A stretch of 64,000 bases of DNA, from positions 10,735,788 through 10,799,787 of the forward strand of contig CM055754.1 of NCBI GenBank assembly GCA_029465975.1, read 5' to 3'. Numbering within the stretch: the stretch's first letter is position 1; each line of letters starts with the position of its first letter. This document shows positions 38,152-50,400 of the stretch, piece after piece. The position numbers and the translations under genes are program-made. The DNA comes from Dallia pectoralis. Its lineage: Eukaryota; Chordata; Actinopteri; Esociformes; Umbridae. Below the pieces are notes generated by a model that worked only from the letters and a program-made list of their open reading frames with translations, was not told where the DNA came from and did no database searches.

Positions 38152-38233
38152 TGCACTTTCACTACCCCTCTACTGAGTGTTCAGGCCCATCAGTAATGCT
38201 CAGCCTGCCTCTATTTATTATTCCTCAGCCGTC

Positions 38234-39074
38234 ACTTGAGTATTAACACTTTATCTACACTCTGTTACATGAGTATTAACACTTTATCGTCACTCTGTTA
38301 CATGAGACCTGGGTATTAACACTTTATCTTCACTCTGTTACATGAGGCCTGGGTATTAACACTTTATCTTCACTCTGTTACATGAGACCTGGGTATTAAC
38401 ACTTTATCTTCACTCTGTTACATGAGACCTGGGTATTAACACTTTATCTTCACTCTGTTACATGAGTATTAACACTTTATCTTCACTCTGTTACATGAGG
38501 CCTGGGTATTAACACTTTATCTTCACTCTGTTACATGAGTATTAACACTTTATCTTCACTCTGTTACATGAGTATTAACTCTTTATCTTCACTCTGTTAC
38601 ATGAGGCCTGGGTATTAACACTTTATCTACACTCTGTTACATGAGACCTGGGTATTAGCACTTTATCTTCCCTCTGTTACATGAGACCTGGGTATTAACA
38701 CTTTATCTTCCCTCCGTTACATGAGGCCTGGGTATTAACACTTTATCTTCACTCTGTTACATGAGTATTAACACTTTATCTTCACTCTGTTACATGAGTA
38801 TTAACACTTTATCTTCACTCTGTTACATGAGGCCTGGGTATTAACACTTTATCTTCACTCTGTTACATGAGTATTAACACTTTATCTACACTCTGTTACA
38901 TGAGTATTAACACTTTATCTTCACTCTGTTACATGAGGCCTGGGTATTAACACTTTATCTTCACTCTGTTACATGAGGCCTGGGTATTAACACTTTATCT
39001 TCACTCTGTTACATGAGTATTAACACTTTATCTTCACTCTGTTACATGAGACCTGGGTATTAACACTTTATCTT
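38234..39074. repeat. 33/40-bp minisatellite, about 22 copies
   Basis: The core is TATTAACACTTTATCTTCAC plus TCTGTTACATGAG. The longer class carries an extra GGCCTGG or GACCTGG. Long and short units are interspersed without strict alternation. Confidence 0.95.
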
Positions 39075-39193
39075 TGGGTGGAAAGACAGCTTAAGGCATG
39101 GAAGGAAGCAAGGAAGCATGTGTGTGAGGTTGAACGATATGATGAATGGAATTCATTAAGGAGGTTGTGGTTGGTTAACCAGAGACAGAAGCA

Positions 39194-39196
<3 letters not shown>

Positions 39197-39291
<95 letters not shown>
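39197..39291. repeat. (AC)n microsatellite, about 47 units
   Basis: An uninterrupted AC run of about 95 bp. Confidence 0.98.
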
Positions 39292-39292
<1 letters not shown>

Positions 39293-39850
39293 CCTCCAGC
39301 CCAAACCAAATAGATATTAGATGACTACAAGAGCTGACAATTGACAGCAAGCTTAAATGCAAGGCTGTTAACAACCTGCTGTATATTTAATGCATTTAAA
39401 TTGTTTTAGAAGCAACAATTATTATTTCTTCATCTTGAGGAGAGACAATACTTATATACCTTTTTAGCTACACAGCAATAACACAACCACTGGACACGCA
39501 TGCCTACTGGATGTTAAATATCACATGCCAAACTGATTATAACTGGTAATAAATGTCTGAACTGTTTACCGTTGAGGCATTGCTGTTTAAATTACACTGA
39601 AAACCCGCCACCAAGTGGAATTTATGCTGTAAACAATTATATATAAAGTGTATTTATATATCCCAATTCATATAGGAGCAATTCAATGTGCTTTACAAAG
39701 GAAAAATGAAGAAATAATAAAATACATGCATTTTATATTCATAGCAACCTGTTTACTTGTTTACTGTCATCATGTACATTTCAAACATTACATGTCAGTA
39801 GTAAGTGTGTACATTTCACATCTAGGTTCAAAAGATCCTTAGAACATTTT
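39292..39850. other. Unique stretch
   Basis: Mostly unrecognised. A CAATGTGCTTTACAAAGG block near 39685 resembles the tail of a dispersed fish repeat, but is too short to assign. Confidence 0.4.
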
Positions 39851-40063
39851 CAGGTCTTTAGAACCTGACAAAGAATTATGTAGAACTTGCAGGTCTTAAG
39901 AACTTTATTCAAAAGGTCTTTAGAACCTGACCAAGAAGTGTTTGGAACTTGCAGGTCTTAAGAACTTTATTCAAAAGGTCTTTAGAACCTGACCAAGAAG
40001 TCTTTAGAGCTTGCAAGTCAAAAGAACTTTATTCAAAAGGTCTTTAGAACCTGACAACGAAGT
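39851..40063. repeat. 62-bp tandem repeat, 3.4 copies
   Basis: GGTCTTTAGAACCTGAC recurs at about 39852, 39916, 39977 and 40039, with AAGAACTTTATTCAAAA between the copies. Confidence 0.9.
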
Positions 40064-41194
40064 CAGAATTGTATTCATAACCCTCCATAACGTCCAAGAA
40101 TGGCATAAACCATGAGATCTTGTTGCCTCTCCCACACTGTGTCTATTTAATTACCTATCATGCCAAACAGGAGCTGTTTTAATTATTTACTATCGTGGTT
40201 GGCAACATATATTACAAGCTCTCAGATAAACAAGGCTGTCATAAATGGAACCCTTTTGTATTTTAAGTGCACTCCTTTCAATGACAGACCAATGCACTCA
40301 GGTCCTAAGTAGTGGAGTTTTTTAGAGATTGAAGTGCCATTTGGGACACAAGCCTTTTTTCACCAGGGTTTCTCCAACTAATGATGGGAGCGTACGCAGA
40401 CATCAGGGCTGTGGATAACAGATCTGAATCACACCGTACTCTCAGAAACAACTACAGGCTAGTCTCAATCAAAGCAGCGTTTCCCAGAGTTTCCAAGAAA
40501 ACATCCTTCAAAACTCACACAGTCACACATCAACCCAATATTAAAATATTATCACTATTCTTAAAGACGATGTGTTGTTTTTATTTTTTAATATTAAAAT
40601 CATCACATCCTCAATTAGATATGCATGTTCAGTATTCAAATCTAACTCCAAATGATGTTTTTAATAATTGATTTCCCTTCTTTAGGCCAGTGAAATGCTT
40701 AACATGATCAACCATGTGGGCGTCAAGACTAAGAAATGAGACATTCACACAAACCCCCAGATGGTCACCTAGAGCTTGTGTGTTCTGCTTTATTCCATTA
40801 ATCATTGTTTTATTGTTTTCTACAGGACCGGTGACTTAGGTCAAGTCTACATGGCCCGCATTGAACACATAGAACAATGTACAACTGAGCTCAGAAAATG
40901 TAGTAGGTTTAATTAAGCAGCTGTTTCCATCCATTTATTGCCTTTGATTTTCTAATGAGCCAAACAGCAAGTTTTCTTGGTAAATCAAGGACCATGAAAG
41001 TTCACTTCATTCTTCATAAATAATCAGCTACATAGCACAATAAACTGACATTGAAAGTGTCTTTATTCAGTATCGAAATGTTTCTTCAAGTAATCAACAA
41101 CATTTATCCTGTTCACACAATAATTATTTTCTTCATGTGAACCACAGAAAAGTTGGCAGGTGCCCCTATTAACATGACTGACTAAAATGTGACC
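40064..41194. other. Unique intron-like stretch
   Basis: AT-rich sequence containing one MITE fragment (separate entry). A 96-codon frame at 40381-40671 shows no protein-like features. Confidence 0.5.
40235..40350. mobile_element. Second degraded palindromic MITE
   Basis: The ends AAATGGAACCCTTT and GAAGTGCCATTTGGGACA are imperfect inverted repeats, with TAAGTGCACT inside. It is the same family as the copy at 22557-22664. Confidence 0.55.
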
Positions 41195-42537
41195 GCCCTG
41201 TTTGCTAGTTCAATCTATATACAGTACTGAGCCGTGTTTGCTAGTCCAATCTATATACAGTACTGAGCCCTTTTGCTAGTCCAATCTATATACAGTACTG
41301 AGCCGTGTTTGCCAGTCCAATCTATATACAGTACTGAGCCGTGTTTGCTAGTCCAATCTATATACAGTACTGAGCCCTTTTTGCTAGTCCAATCTATATA
41401 CAGTACTGAGCCGTGTTTGCTAGTCCAATCTATATACAGTACTGAGCCGTGTTTGCCAGTCCAATCTATCTACAGTACTAAACCCTATTTGCTAGTCCAA
41501 TCTATCTACAGTACTGAGCCCTGTCGGCTAGTCCAAACTATTTTCAGTACTGAGCCCTGTTTGCTAGTCCAATCTATATACAGTACTGAACCCTGTTTGC
41601 TAGTCCAATCTATATACAGTACTGAGCCCTGTTGGCTAGTCCAATCTATATACAGTACTGAGCCCTGTTTGCTAGTCCAATCTATATACAGTACTGAGCC
41701 GTGTTTGCCAGTCCAATCTATATACAGTACTGAGCCGTGTTTGCTTGTCCAATCTATCTACAGTACTAAACCCTATTTGCTAGTCCAATCTATCTACAGT
41801 ACTGAGCCCTGTCGGCTAGTCCAAACTATTTTCAGTACTGAGCCCTGTTTGCTAGTCCAATCTATATACAGTACTGAACCCTGTTTGCTAGTCCAATCTA
41901 TATACAGTACTGAGCCCTGTTGGCTAGTCCAATCTATATACAGTACTGAGCCCTGTTTGCTAGTCCAATCTATATACAGTACTGAGCCCTGTTGGCTAGT
42001 CCAATCTATATACAGTACTGAGCCCTGTTTGCTAGTCCAATCTATCTACAGTACTGAGTCCTGTTTGCTAGTCCAATCTATCTACAGTACTGAACCCTGT
42101 TTGCTAGTCCAATCTATATACAGCACTGAGTCCTGTTTGCTAGTCCAATCTATCTACAGTACTGAGTCCTGTTTGCTAGTCCAATCTACAGTACTGAGCC
42201 CTGTTTGCTAGTCCAATCTATATACAGTACTGAGCCCTGTTTGCCAGTCCAATCTATCTACAGTACTGAGCCCTGTTTGCTAGTCCAATCTATCTACAGT
42301 ACTGAACCCTGTTTGCTAGTCCAATCTATCTACAGTACTGAGCCCTGTTTGCCAGTCCAATCTATCTACAGTACTGAACCCTGTTTGCCAGTCCAATCTA
42401 TCTACAGTACTGAACCCTGTTTGCTAGTCCAATCTATATAGAGTACTGATACCTGTTTGCTAGTTCAATCTATCTACAGAATACAGTACTGAGCCCTGTT
42501 TGCTAGTCCAATCCATCTACAGTGGACAGTACTGAGC
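41195..42537. repeat. 36-bp minisatellite, about 37 copies
   Basis: Units TTTGCTAGTCCAATCTATAT plus ACAGTACTGAGCCCTG. A marked unit with AAACTATTTTCAG occurs at 41535 and 41823, exactly 288 bp (8 units) apart, showing an internal block duplication. The 312-codon plus-strand frame is an artefact of the multiple-of-three period. Confidence 0.95.
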
Positions 42538-43064
42538 TTTTTTGTACTTCCCTATGCGGGACCTCAAGCCAATTAGCGGTTTGGATGCGCCCAGGATTCA
42601 AGCTCAACTGTTCTAGGAGGCAGTAGACCACAGCACCCTATAACACTCTATATATCAAAGAGATCATTTGATTTTATTTAGCACCCAAGACGACTGGGAT
42701 AAAGGTACTATATAAATTGTGCAAAACAGTTTTGAATGAAATCAGTCATTGTTTAACATGCACTACAACACTGAAGGGGGAATCTTGTTGAAAATGAAGT
42801 GTCAATTAGGTGAACATAATTAGATTGACGGGACAGAGCAGCCACAGAGTAATAATCAATAGAACATGAGGTTTTATTTCCATTGACAGGTTCCTTGAAC
42901 ACTCACATTACTAAACTCACTTACAGTATTATCCCATCCCATAACAGAATTGACAGGAGATACATAAAACACATGCAATAGCTCTTTGCTTTTAAAAAAA
43001 GAACTTGTTAGCCGGTTGACAACTTATTTACTTTTGCACAATGCATACTGTTTGTACTCCTCAT
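42538..43064. other. Unique stretch
   Basis: No gene recognised. A GGATTCAAGCTC block near 42595 faintly recalls a tRNA T-arm, but no tRNA folds around it. Confidence 0.45.
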
Positions 43065-43660
43065 TGCTACATCCTCACACTGTACTGAACACCTGCACAT
43101 TTACTTATCCATGTCTATTGCACATTCTCACACTGTACTGAATATCTGCACATTTACTTATCCATGTCTATGGCACATCCTCACACTGTACTGAATACCT
43201 GCACATTTACTTATCCATGTCTATGGCACATCCTCACACTGTACAGAACACCTGCACATGTACTTATCCATGTCTATTGCACATCCTCACACTGTACTGA
43301 ATACCTGCACATTTACTTCTCCATGTCTATTGCACATCCTCACACTGTACTGAATACCTACACATTTACTTATACATGTCTATTGCACATCCTCACTCTG
43401 TACTGAATACCTGCACATTTACTTATCCATGTCTATTGCACATCCTCACACTGTACTGAATACCTGCACATTTACTTATCCATGTCTATTGCACATCCTC
43501 ACTCTGTACTGAATACCTGCACATTTACTTATCCATGTCTATTGCACATCCTCACACTGTACTGAATACCTGCACATTTACTTATCCATGTCTATTGCAC
43601 ATCCTCACTCTGTACTGAATACCTGCACATTTAATTATTCATGTCATTGCACATCCTTAC
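43065..43660. repeat. 53-bp minisatellite, about 11 copies
   Basis: Units CCATGTCTATTGCACATCCT, CACACTGTACTGAATACC and TGCACATTTACTTAT. CACTC and CACAC variants alternate in the right half, suggesting a two-unit duplication step. Confidence 0.95.
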
Positions 43661-43813
43661 ATTATACTCCATCTCATTTGACTCGTACATTGGCTAATTG
43701 AAACACTGCTCTGCACATCATTTTTGACCTGCTCTTTTTGCACTCTCTGTTTGTTTGCAAACTGCATTACGTTGTACTGTACTTGTATTGTTCAATGAAA
43801 ATAATGTTGAATG

Positions 43814-45021
43814 TAGGGATGTAAATTATTATTATTAATTCATTAATCATTAGTTGATTGACTTTATCGATCGATTAACTGATAAGCGGCTTTTTTCCGG
43901 AGACTGTAAATTTCTCACGTTATCAATAGTGTCTTTAACCTAGGGCTGGACGATATGGCCAAATTTTATATCACGATATATTTCTTAACTTCGGTCGATA
44001 AGATATAATTCCGATATCGAAATGAACAATAAAAAAATGCCAAGAACACCCACAACAGATGTCTGTACCTACAATCTTCTGAAAAATTAAACGGTACAAA
44101 TAAATTAACGTTCACTTTTTATTTGAATTTAACCTTTATACAAACAAGAAAATTCAAATAAACATAAGACTCTCAGACTGACCTTATTAATATATTTAAC
44201 TTTAAACGTTACTTTTGGCGCTCTGCATGCATCTTGCGGATGAACATTGTAGCCGGAACTTCTTCTCTCCGTTTATGTCTATGACGAATCACGCAGGTAC
44301 TGGGCTACGCCGCAGCAGAGCCGAAGTAGTTTAACATAGTCCGAATATAAACACTTATTATAGGTGTACCATAGTGATTCAGGATAAAACAAAAACACGG
44401 TTTGGATATTGGATTCATGATGTACTGGCTCATTATATACATTTTGCAAATTTTTAACTAAAAGGGTTCTGCAGCTTTAAGTTTAACATAACACGCTGCT
44501 AGTCGGCTCCATTCTCCGGCACATTTAGCATCACGCTGAAACCTGAAGTTTATCCCAGAAAGCCGAACCACTTCCATACCACTGAATTCGTTTTTCCTCT
44601 CTTATCAAATGTCTGCTTTCTCCTCAGTTGTGGAAGCTCGTTCAGTCACGTTTGAATTGCGGTCATGGGCGCTCATTTTGTAGCTCAGAGATCAGCAAAA
44701 ATATTGAAATATCGAGCATCATATCACCGTTATGGAAAAACATTACCGCGATATATATTGATATTGAATTATTGTCCAGCCCTACTTTAACATAAAACGC
44801 AAAATATTAATTTATTATTTTTAAATGCTCCCACACTCCTCAAGTTATATTAGTGTCGGGTCTCTCGATGCCCGCGAAAATCTCGTGTCACGTTCAATTA
44901 CGCCTACGTCCTGTGGAAAACGATCTTTGATTGCAATGTTCAATTAACCGTCAATGAATTTAATTTAATCAAGTAAATTCTTATCGATTAATCGATAGTC
45001 GATTAACCGTTTACATGCCTA
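43814..45021. mobile_element. hAT-like element (outer), split by a nested insertion
   Basis: The ends TAGGGATGTAAA and TTTACATGCCTA are inverted repeats with one mismatch. The perfect 8-bp target duplication GTTGAATG flanks it (43806-43813 and 45022-45029). Sub-terminal ATCGATTAATCGATAG-type sequence is typical of fish hAT elements. Removing the inner element leaves only about 356 bp, so it is a non-autonomous copy. Confidence 0.85.
43941..44784. mobile_element. hAT-like element (inner), nested
   Basis: The ends TAGGGCTGGACGATA and ATTGTCCAGCCCTA are inverted repeats. The flanks CTTTAACC (43933-43940) and CTTTAACA (44785-44792) match at 7 of 8 bases, as expected for an aged 8-bp duplication. 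Its 844 bp carry no transposase frame. It inserted into the outer element and is therefore younger. Confidence 0.85.
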
Positions 45022-45029
45022 GTTGAATG

Positions 45030-45554
45030 TAATCTAATAATAGCATGCAATGACAATAACATTAAGGTGTAACCAGAATCAGACAATGTTTACAATGTAT
45101 ATTTGGGATGACGACAGTCTAACAGTCTATAACAAAACTGTCTTATAGTTCCTTAACAGTGTTTCAGTTGAAAGATAGTAGAGTCTAACTATTGACTTTT
45201 GACCTTTGTGACCGGGGCACACTTGAATGAAACGGTCATCTTTAACTTCCTTAAGTCTGAGTTGATATGTGGGCATGACCCACTGTTCACATAGGTAAAG
45301 GCTAATCAAGAATAACTATACAGTCTCTTGCCAAACTAGACAGGGAGTGGAAAGCCAAGCCAGAGAGATGAGGCATAATAGTCGTGAATAGGCCGTACAG
45401 GCCTGGATAGCCAATCTGAGAGATTTGGTGGAGGGGGAAAATCCCTCCAGGCAGTATTTCACAGCCGTCTGTTTTGGTGAGCTGTTTTCATGATTGACAT
45501 GTTTGGCCCCTGCCGAGCAGCATCTGCAGGGGTCTTGGATGTGATCCTGCGGTC
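45030..45554. other. Unique stretch upstream of the small ORF
   Basis: No repeat or gene recognised. The last 130 bp before the ORF are GC-richer than the left part. Confidence 0.45.
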
Positions 45555-45773
45555 ATGGATGCAATACAAGTTATCACGTCTCTAATACCAGACTGGTTCG
45601 GGGAGGAACTGGAACATAATTTATTTTCCAGCGTATTGATATCGCTATCCCTCGTGTGCGTGCTGGCCCTCCTACACAGTCTATTTTCCGGAAAAAAAGA
45701 ATCGTCATGGAAACGTTTTTTATCTTGTTTCCGTGAGCCTTTGGAGATCCCCTCGGATTTACCCGTTGGCTAA
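45555..45773 (+). CDS. Candidate small single-pass membrane protein or first exon, unknown function
   Basis: This 72-codon frame starts at an ATG with a favourable context (G at -3, G at +4) and lies in non-repetitive DNA. Residues 1-22 are mildly acidic (DWFGEELEH). About residues 23-45 form one hydrophobic segment (LFSSVLISLSLVCVLALLHS), followed by a basic stretch with GKK, WKR and FLSCFREP. The arrangement (short N-terminus, membrane span, positive C-terminal side) is what a small type III or tail-anchored membrane protein would show. I recognise no family. No poly(A) signal is seen close downstream and no strong donor lies within the frame, so chance or a decayed retrocopy remains possible. 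It is antisense to the inferred alk-like gene. Confidence 0.3.
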   Translation: MDAIQVITSLIPDWFGEELEHNLFSSVLISLSLVCVLALLHSLFSGKKESSWKRFLSCFREPLEIPSDLPVG

Positions 45774-46265
45774 CCAGCTCCAAGGGCTGCAGAAAGGCTT
45801 AAACTGTGTTACTTTATCCTTTCATTTGTGCTCTACATCTGGGTAGAGAAATGCCCCAGGTGGGACACCTTGTGAGACACTGGCAGCACTGATTGGAGAT
45901 GTTTCATATGTATGTAGGTCCATTCTGGGTTTACAGTGTGATGAGTACATGATTGGTTCACAGATACCATAGTACCAACCAATGCTAAGAAATGAATTAG
46001 AAAACTGGTGTTCCGCACTACCATGTTTCTGAAACAGTAGGGACACATTGTTACGGCCAGACGACTGGGTCAGGGCTTCTGGGGTTTCCCTGGTCAGCAG
46101 TGGTACGTACCAACCAACAACTGGTCCGAAGAGGGACAATCCAGAAACGACTGACAGGGTGCTGGTCACCCAAGGCTCATCGATGCATGAGGGCAACAAA
46201 GAATATCTCTGAATATATCTGGTCCAAACTGACACAGAAAATGTAATGATGGTTACGCGATGAAT
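45774..46265. repeat. Possible dispersed repeat fragment
   Basis: Non-tandem sequence. The segment 46010-46200 (GTTTCTGAAACAGTAGGGAC, GTTTCCCTGGTCAGCAG, AGGCTCATCGATGCATGAGG) gives the impression of a degraded fish DNA-transposon sequence, but I cannot confirm the family. A 137-codon minus-strand frame (45822-46235) has no ATG start and is probably accidental. Confidence 0.3.
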
Positions 46266-46522
46266 GTGTCACAACACACACACATAGTAACCTGCTGCGT
46301 ATGGGGCTGCTTAGGAATGTGTCACAACACAAACATGGTAACCTGCTGCGTATGGGGCCGCTTAGGAATGTGTCACAACACACACATGGTAACCTGCTGC
46401 GTATGGGGCCGCTTAGGAATGTGTCACAACACACACATGGTAACCTGCTGCGTATGGGGCTGTGTAGGAATGTGTCACAACACACACATGGTAACCTGCT
46501 GCGTATGGGGCTGCTTAGGTAT
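46266..46522. repeat. 51-bp tandem repeat, 5 copies
   Basis: Units GTGTCACAACACACACATGG, TAACCTGCTGCGTATGGGGC and CGCTTAGGAAT. The unit resembles a stretch of Tc1-like transposase genes that I remember ending TTGCGTATGGGGCTGC. If so, the array grew from a transposon fragment continuing from 45774-46265. Confidence 0.9.
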
Positions 46523-46532
46523 GCTCCATATG

Positions 46533-47455
46533 CACACCCGGTACCCCCCTACATGTTCCACACCCGGTACCCCCCTACATGTTCCACACCCGGTACCCCC
46601 CTACATGTTCCACACCCGGTACCCCCTACATGTTTCACACCCGGTACCCCCTACATGTTCCACACCCGGTACCCCACTACATGTTCCACACCCGGTACCC
46701 CCCTACATGTTTCACACCCTGTACCCCCCTACATGTTCCACACCCGGTACCCCCCTACATGTTCCACACCGGTGCCCCCTACATGTTTCACACCCGGTAC
46801 CCCCCTACATGTTTCACACCCGGTACCCCCCTACATGTTCCACACCCAGTACCCCCCTACATGTTTCACACCGGTACCCCCTACATGTTTCACACCCGGT
46901 ACCCCCTACATGTTCCACACCCGGTACCCCCCTACATGTTTCACACCGGTACCCCCTACATGTTCCACACCCGGTACCCCCTACATGTTTCACACCGGTA
47001 CCCCCTACAAGTTTCACACCCGGTATCCCCCTACATGTTCCACACCCGGTACCCCCCTACATGTAGCACACCCGGTACCCCCCTACATGTTCCACACCCG
47101 GTACCCCCTACATGTTCCACACCCGGTACCCCCTACATGTTCTACACCGGTACCCCCTACATGTTTCACACCCGGTGCCCCCTACATGTTTCACACCGGT
47201 ACCCCCTACATGTACCACACCCGGTACCCCCCTACATGTTCCACACCCGGTACCCCCCTACATGTTTCACACCCGGTACCCCCCTACATGTTTCACACCC
47301 GGTACCCCCCTACATGTTTCACACCTGGTACCCCCCTACATGTTCCACACCCGGTACCCCCCTACATGTTTCACACCCGGTACCCCCCTAAATGTTCCAC
47401 ACCCGGTACCCCCCTAAATGTTCCACACCCGGTACCCCCCTACATGTAGCACACC
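46533..47455. repeat. 26-bp minisatellite with 3-bp-shorter forms, about 36 copies
   Basis: Units CACACCCGGTACCCCCCTAC plus ATGTTC or ATGTTT. Shorter forms lack C residues. Each unit has GGTACC, a KpnI/Acc65I site and palindrome. Frames of up to 382 codons (Pro/Thr/Tyr-rich) are artefacts. Confidence 0.95.
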
Positions 47456-47457
47456 TG

Positions 47458-50400
47458 GTGCTCTGAGGAGGTGCTCTCTTCTTTAATATGCCTGTGCTCT
47501 GAGGAGGTGCTCTCTTCTTTAATATGCCTGTGCACTGAGTAGGTGCTCTCTTCTTTAATATGCCTGTGCTCTGAGGAGGTGCTCTCTTCTTTAATATGCC
47601 TGTGCTCTGAGGAGGTGCTCTCTTTTTTAATATGCCTGGGCACTGAGGAGGTGCTCTCTTCTTTAATATGCCTGTGCTCTGAGGAGGTGCTATCTTCTTT
47701 AATATGCCTGTGCTCTGAGGAGGTGCTATCTTCTTTAATATGCCTGTGCTCTGAGGAGGTGCTCTCTTCTTTAATATGCCTGTGCTCTGAGGAGGTGCTC
47801 TCTTCTTTAATATGCCTGTGCTCTGAGGAGGTGCTCTATTTTTAATATGCCTGGACACTGAGGAGGTGCTCTCTTCTTTAATATGCCTGTGCTCTGAGGA
47901 GGTGCTCTCTTCTTTGATGTGCCTGTGCTCTGAGGAGGTGCTCTCTTCTTTAATATGCCTGTGCTCTGAGGAGGTGCTCTCTTCTTTGATATGCCTGTGC
48001 ACTGAGGAGGTGCTCTCTTCTTTAATATGCCTGTGCTCTGAGGAGGTGCTCTCTTCTTTGATATGCCTGTGCACTGAGGAGGTGCTCTCTTCTTTAATAT
48101 GCCTGTGCACTGAGGAGGTGCTCTCTTCTTTAATATGCCTGTGCACTGAGGAGGTGCTCTCTTCTTTAATATGCCTGTGCTCTGAGGAGGTGCTCTCTTC
48201 TTTAATATGCCTGTGCTCTGAGGAGGTGCTCTCTTTTCAATATGCCTGGACACTGAGGAGGTGCTCTCTTCTTTAATATGCCTGTGCACTGAGGAGGTGC
48301 TCTCTTCTTTAATATGCATGTGCTCTGAGGAGGTGCTCTCTTCTTTAATATGCCTGTGCTCTGAGGAGGTGCTCTCTTTTTAATATGCCTGGACACTGAG
48401 GAGGTGCTCTCTTCTTTAATATGCCTGTGCTCTGAGGAGGTGCTATCTTCTTTAATATGCCTGTGCTCTGAGGAGGTGCTATCTTCTTTAATATGCCTGT
48501 GCTCTGAGGAGGTGCTCTCTTCTTTAATATGCCTGTGCTCTGAGGAGGTGCTCTCTTCTTTAATATGCCTGTGCTCTGAGGAGGTGCTCTATTTTTTAAT
48601 ATGCCTGGACACTGAGGAGGTGCTCTCTTCTTTAATATGCCTGTGCTCTGAGGAGGTGCTCTCTTCTTTGATGTGCCTGTGCTCTGAGGAGGTGCTCTCT
48701 TCTTTAATATGCCTGTGCTCTGAGGAGGTGCTCTCTTCTTTGATATGCCTGTGCACTGAGGAGGTGCTCTCTTCTTTAATATGCCTGTGCTCTGAGGAGG
48801 TGCTCTCTTCTTTGATATGCCTGTGCACTGAGGAGGTGCTCTCTTCTTTAATATGCCTGTGCTCTGAGGAGGTGCTCTCTTCTTTAATATGTCTGTGCAC
48901 TGAGGAGGTGCTCTCTTCTTTAATATGCCTGTGCTCTGAGGAGGTGCTCTCTTCTTTAATATGCCTGTGCTCTGAGGAGGTGCTCTCTTTTTCAATATGC
49001 CTGGACACTGAGGAGGTGCTCTCTTCTTTAATATGCCTGTGCACTGAGGAGGTGCTCTCTTCTTTAATATGCATGTGCTCTGAGGAGGTGCTCTCTTCTT
49101 TAATATGCCTGTGCTCTGAGGAGGTGCTCTCTTTTTTAATATGCCTGGACACTGAGGAGGTGCTCTCTTCTTTAATATGCCTGTGCTCTGAGGAGGTGCT
49201 CTCTTCTTTGAAATGCCTGTGCTCTGAGGAGGTGCTCTCTTCTTTAATATGCCTGTGCCCTGAGGAGGTGCTCTCTTTTTTAATATGCCTGGACACTGAG
49301 GAGGTGCTCTCTTCTTTAATATGCCTGTGCTCTGAGGAGGTGCTCTCTTCTTTGATATGCCTGTGCTCTGAGGAGGTGCTCTCTTCTTTAATATGCCTGT
49401 GCTCTGAGGAGGTGCTCTCTTCTTTGATATGCCTGTGCTCTGAGGAGGTGCTCTCTTCTTTAATATGCCTGTGCTCTGAGGAGGTGCTCTCTTCCTTAAT
49501 ATGCCTGTGCTCTGAGGAGGTGCTCTCTTCTTTAATATGCCTGTGCTCTGAGGAGGTGCTCTCTTTTTCAATATGCCTGGACACTGAGGAGGTGCTCTCT
49601 TCTTTAATATGCCTGTGCACTGAGGAGGTGCTCTCTTCTTTAATATGCATGTGCTCTGAGGAGGTGCTCTCTTCTTTAATATGCCTGTGCTCTGAGGAGG
49701 TGCTCTCTTTTTTAATATGCCTGGACACTGAGGAGGTGCTCTCTTCTTTAATATGCCTGTGCTCTGAGGAGGTGCTCTCTTCTTTGAAATGCCTGTGCTC
49801 TGAGGAGGTGATCTCTTCTTTAATATGCCTGTGCCCTGAGGAGGTGCTCTCTTTTTTAATATGCCTGGACACTGAGGAGGTGCTCTCTTCTTTAATATGC
49901 CTGTGCTCTGAGGAGGTGCTCTCTTCTTTGATATGCCTGTGCTCTGAGGAGGTGCTCTCTTCTTTAATATGCCTGTGCTCTGAGGAGGTGCTCTCTTCTT
50001 TGATATGCCTGTGCTCTGAGGAGGTGCTCTCTTCTTTAATATGCCTGTGCTCTGAGGAGGTGCTCTCTTCTTTAATATGCCTGTGCTCTGAGGAGGTGCT
50101 CTCTTCTTTAATATGCCTGTGCTCTGAGGAGGTGCTCTCTTCTTTAATATGCCTGTGCTCTGAGGAGGTGCTCTCTTCTTTAATATGCCTGTGCTCTGAG
50201 GAGGTGCTCTCTTCTTTAATATGCCTGGACACTGAGGAGGTGCTCTCTTTTTTAATATGCCTGGACACTGAGGAGGTGCTCTCTTCTTTAATATGCCTGT
50301 GCTCTGAGGAGGTGCTCTCTTCTTTGATATGCCTGTGCTCTGAGGAGGTGCTCTCTTCTTTAATATGCCTGTGCTCTGAGGAGGTGCTCTCTTCTTTGAT

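Noticed and set aside
45822..46235. A 137-codon minus-strand protein
   Set aside because: It has no ATG at the start, no domain I recognise, and overlaps sequence that looks like a decayed transposon.
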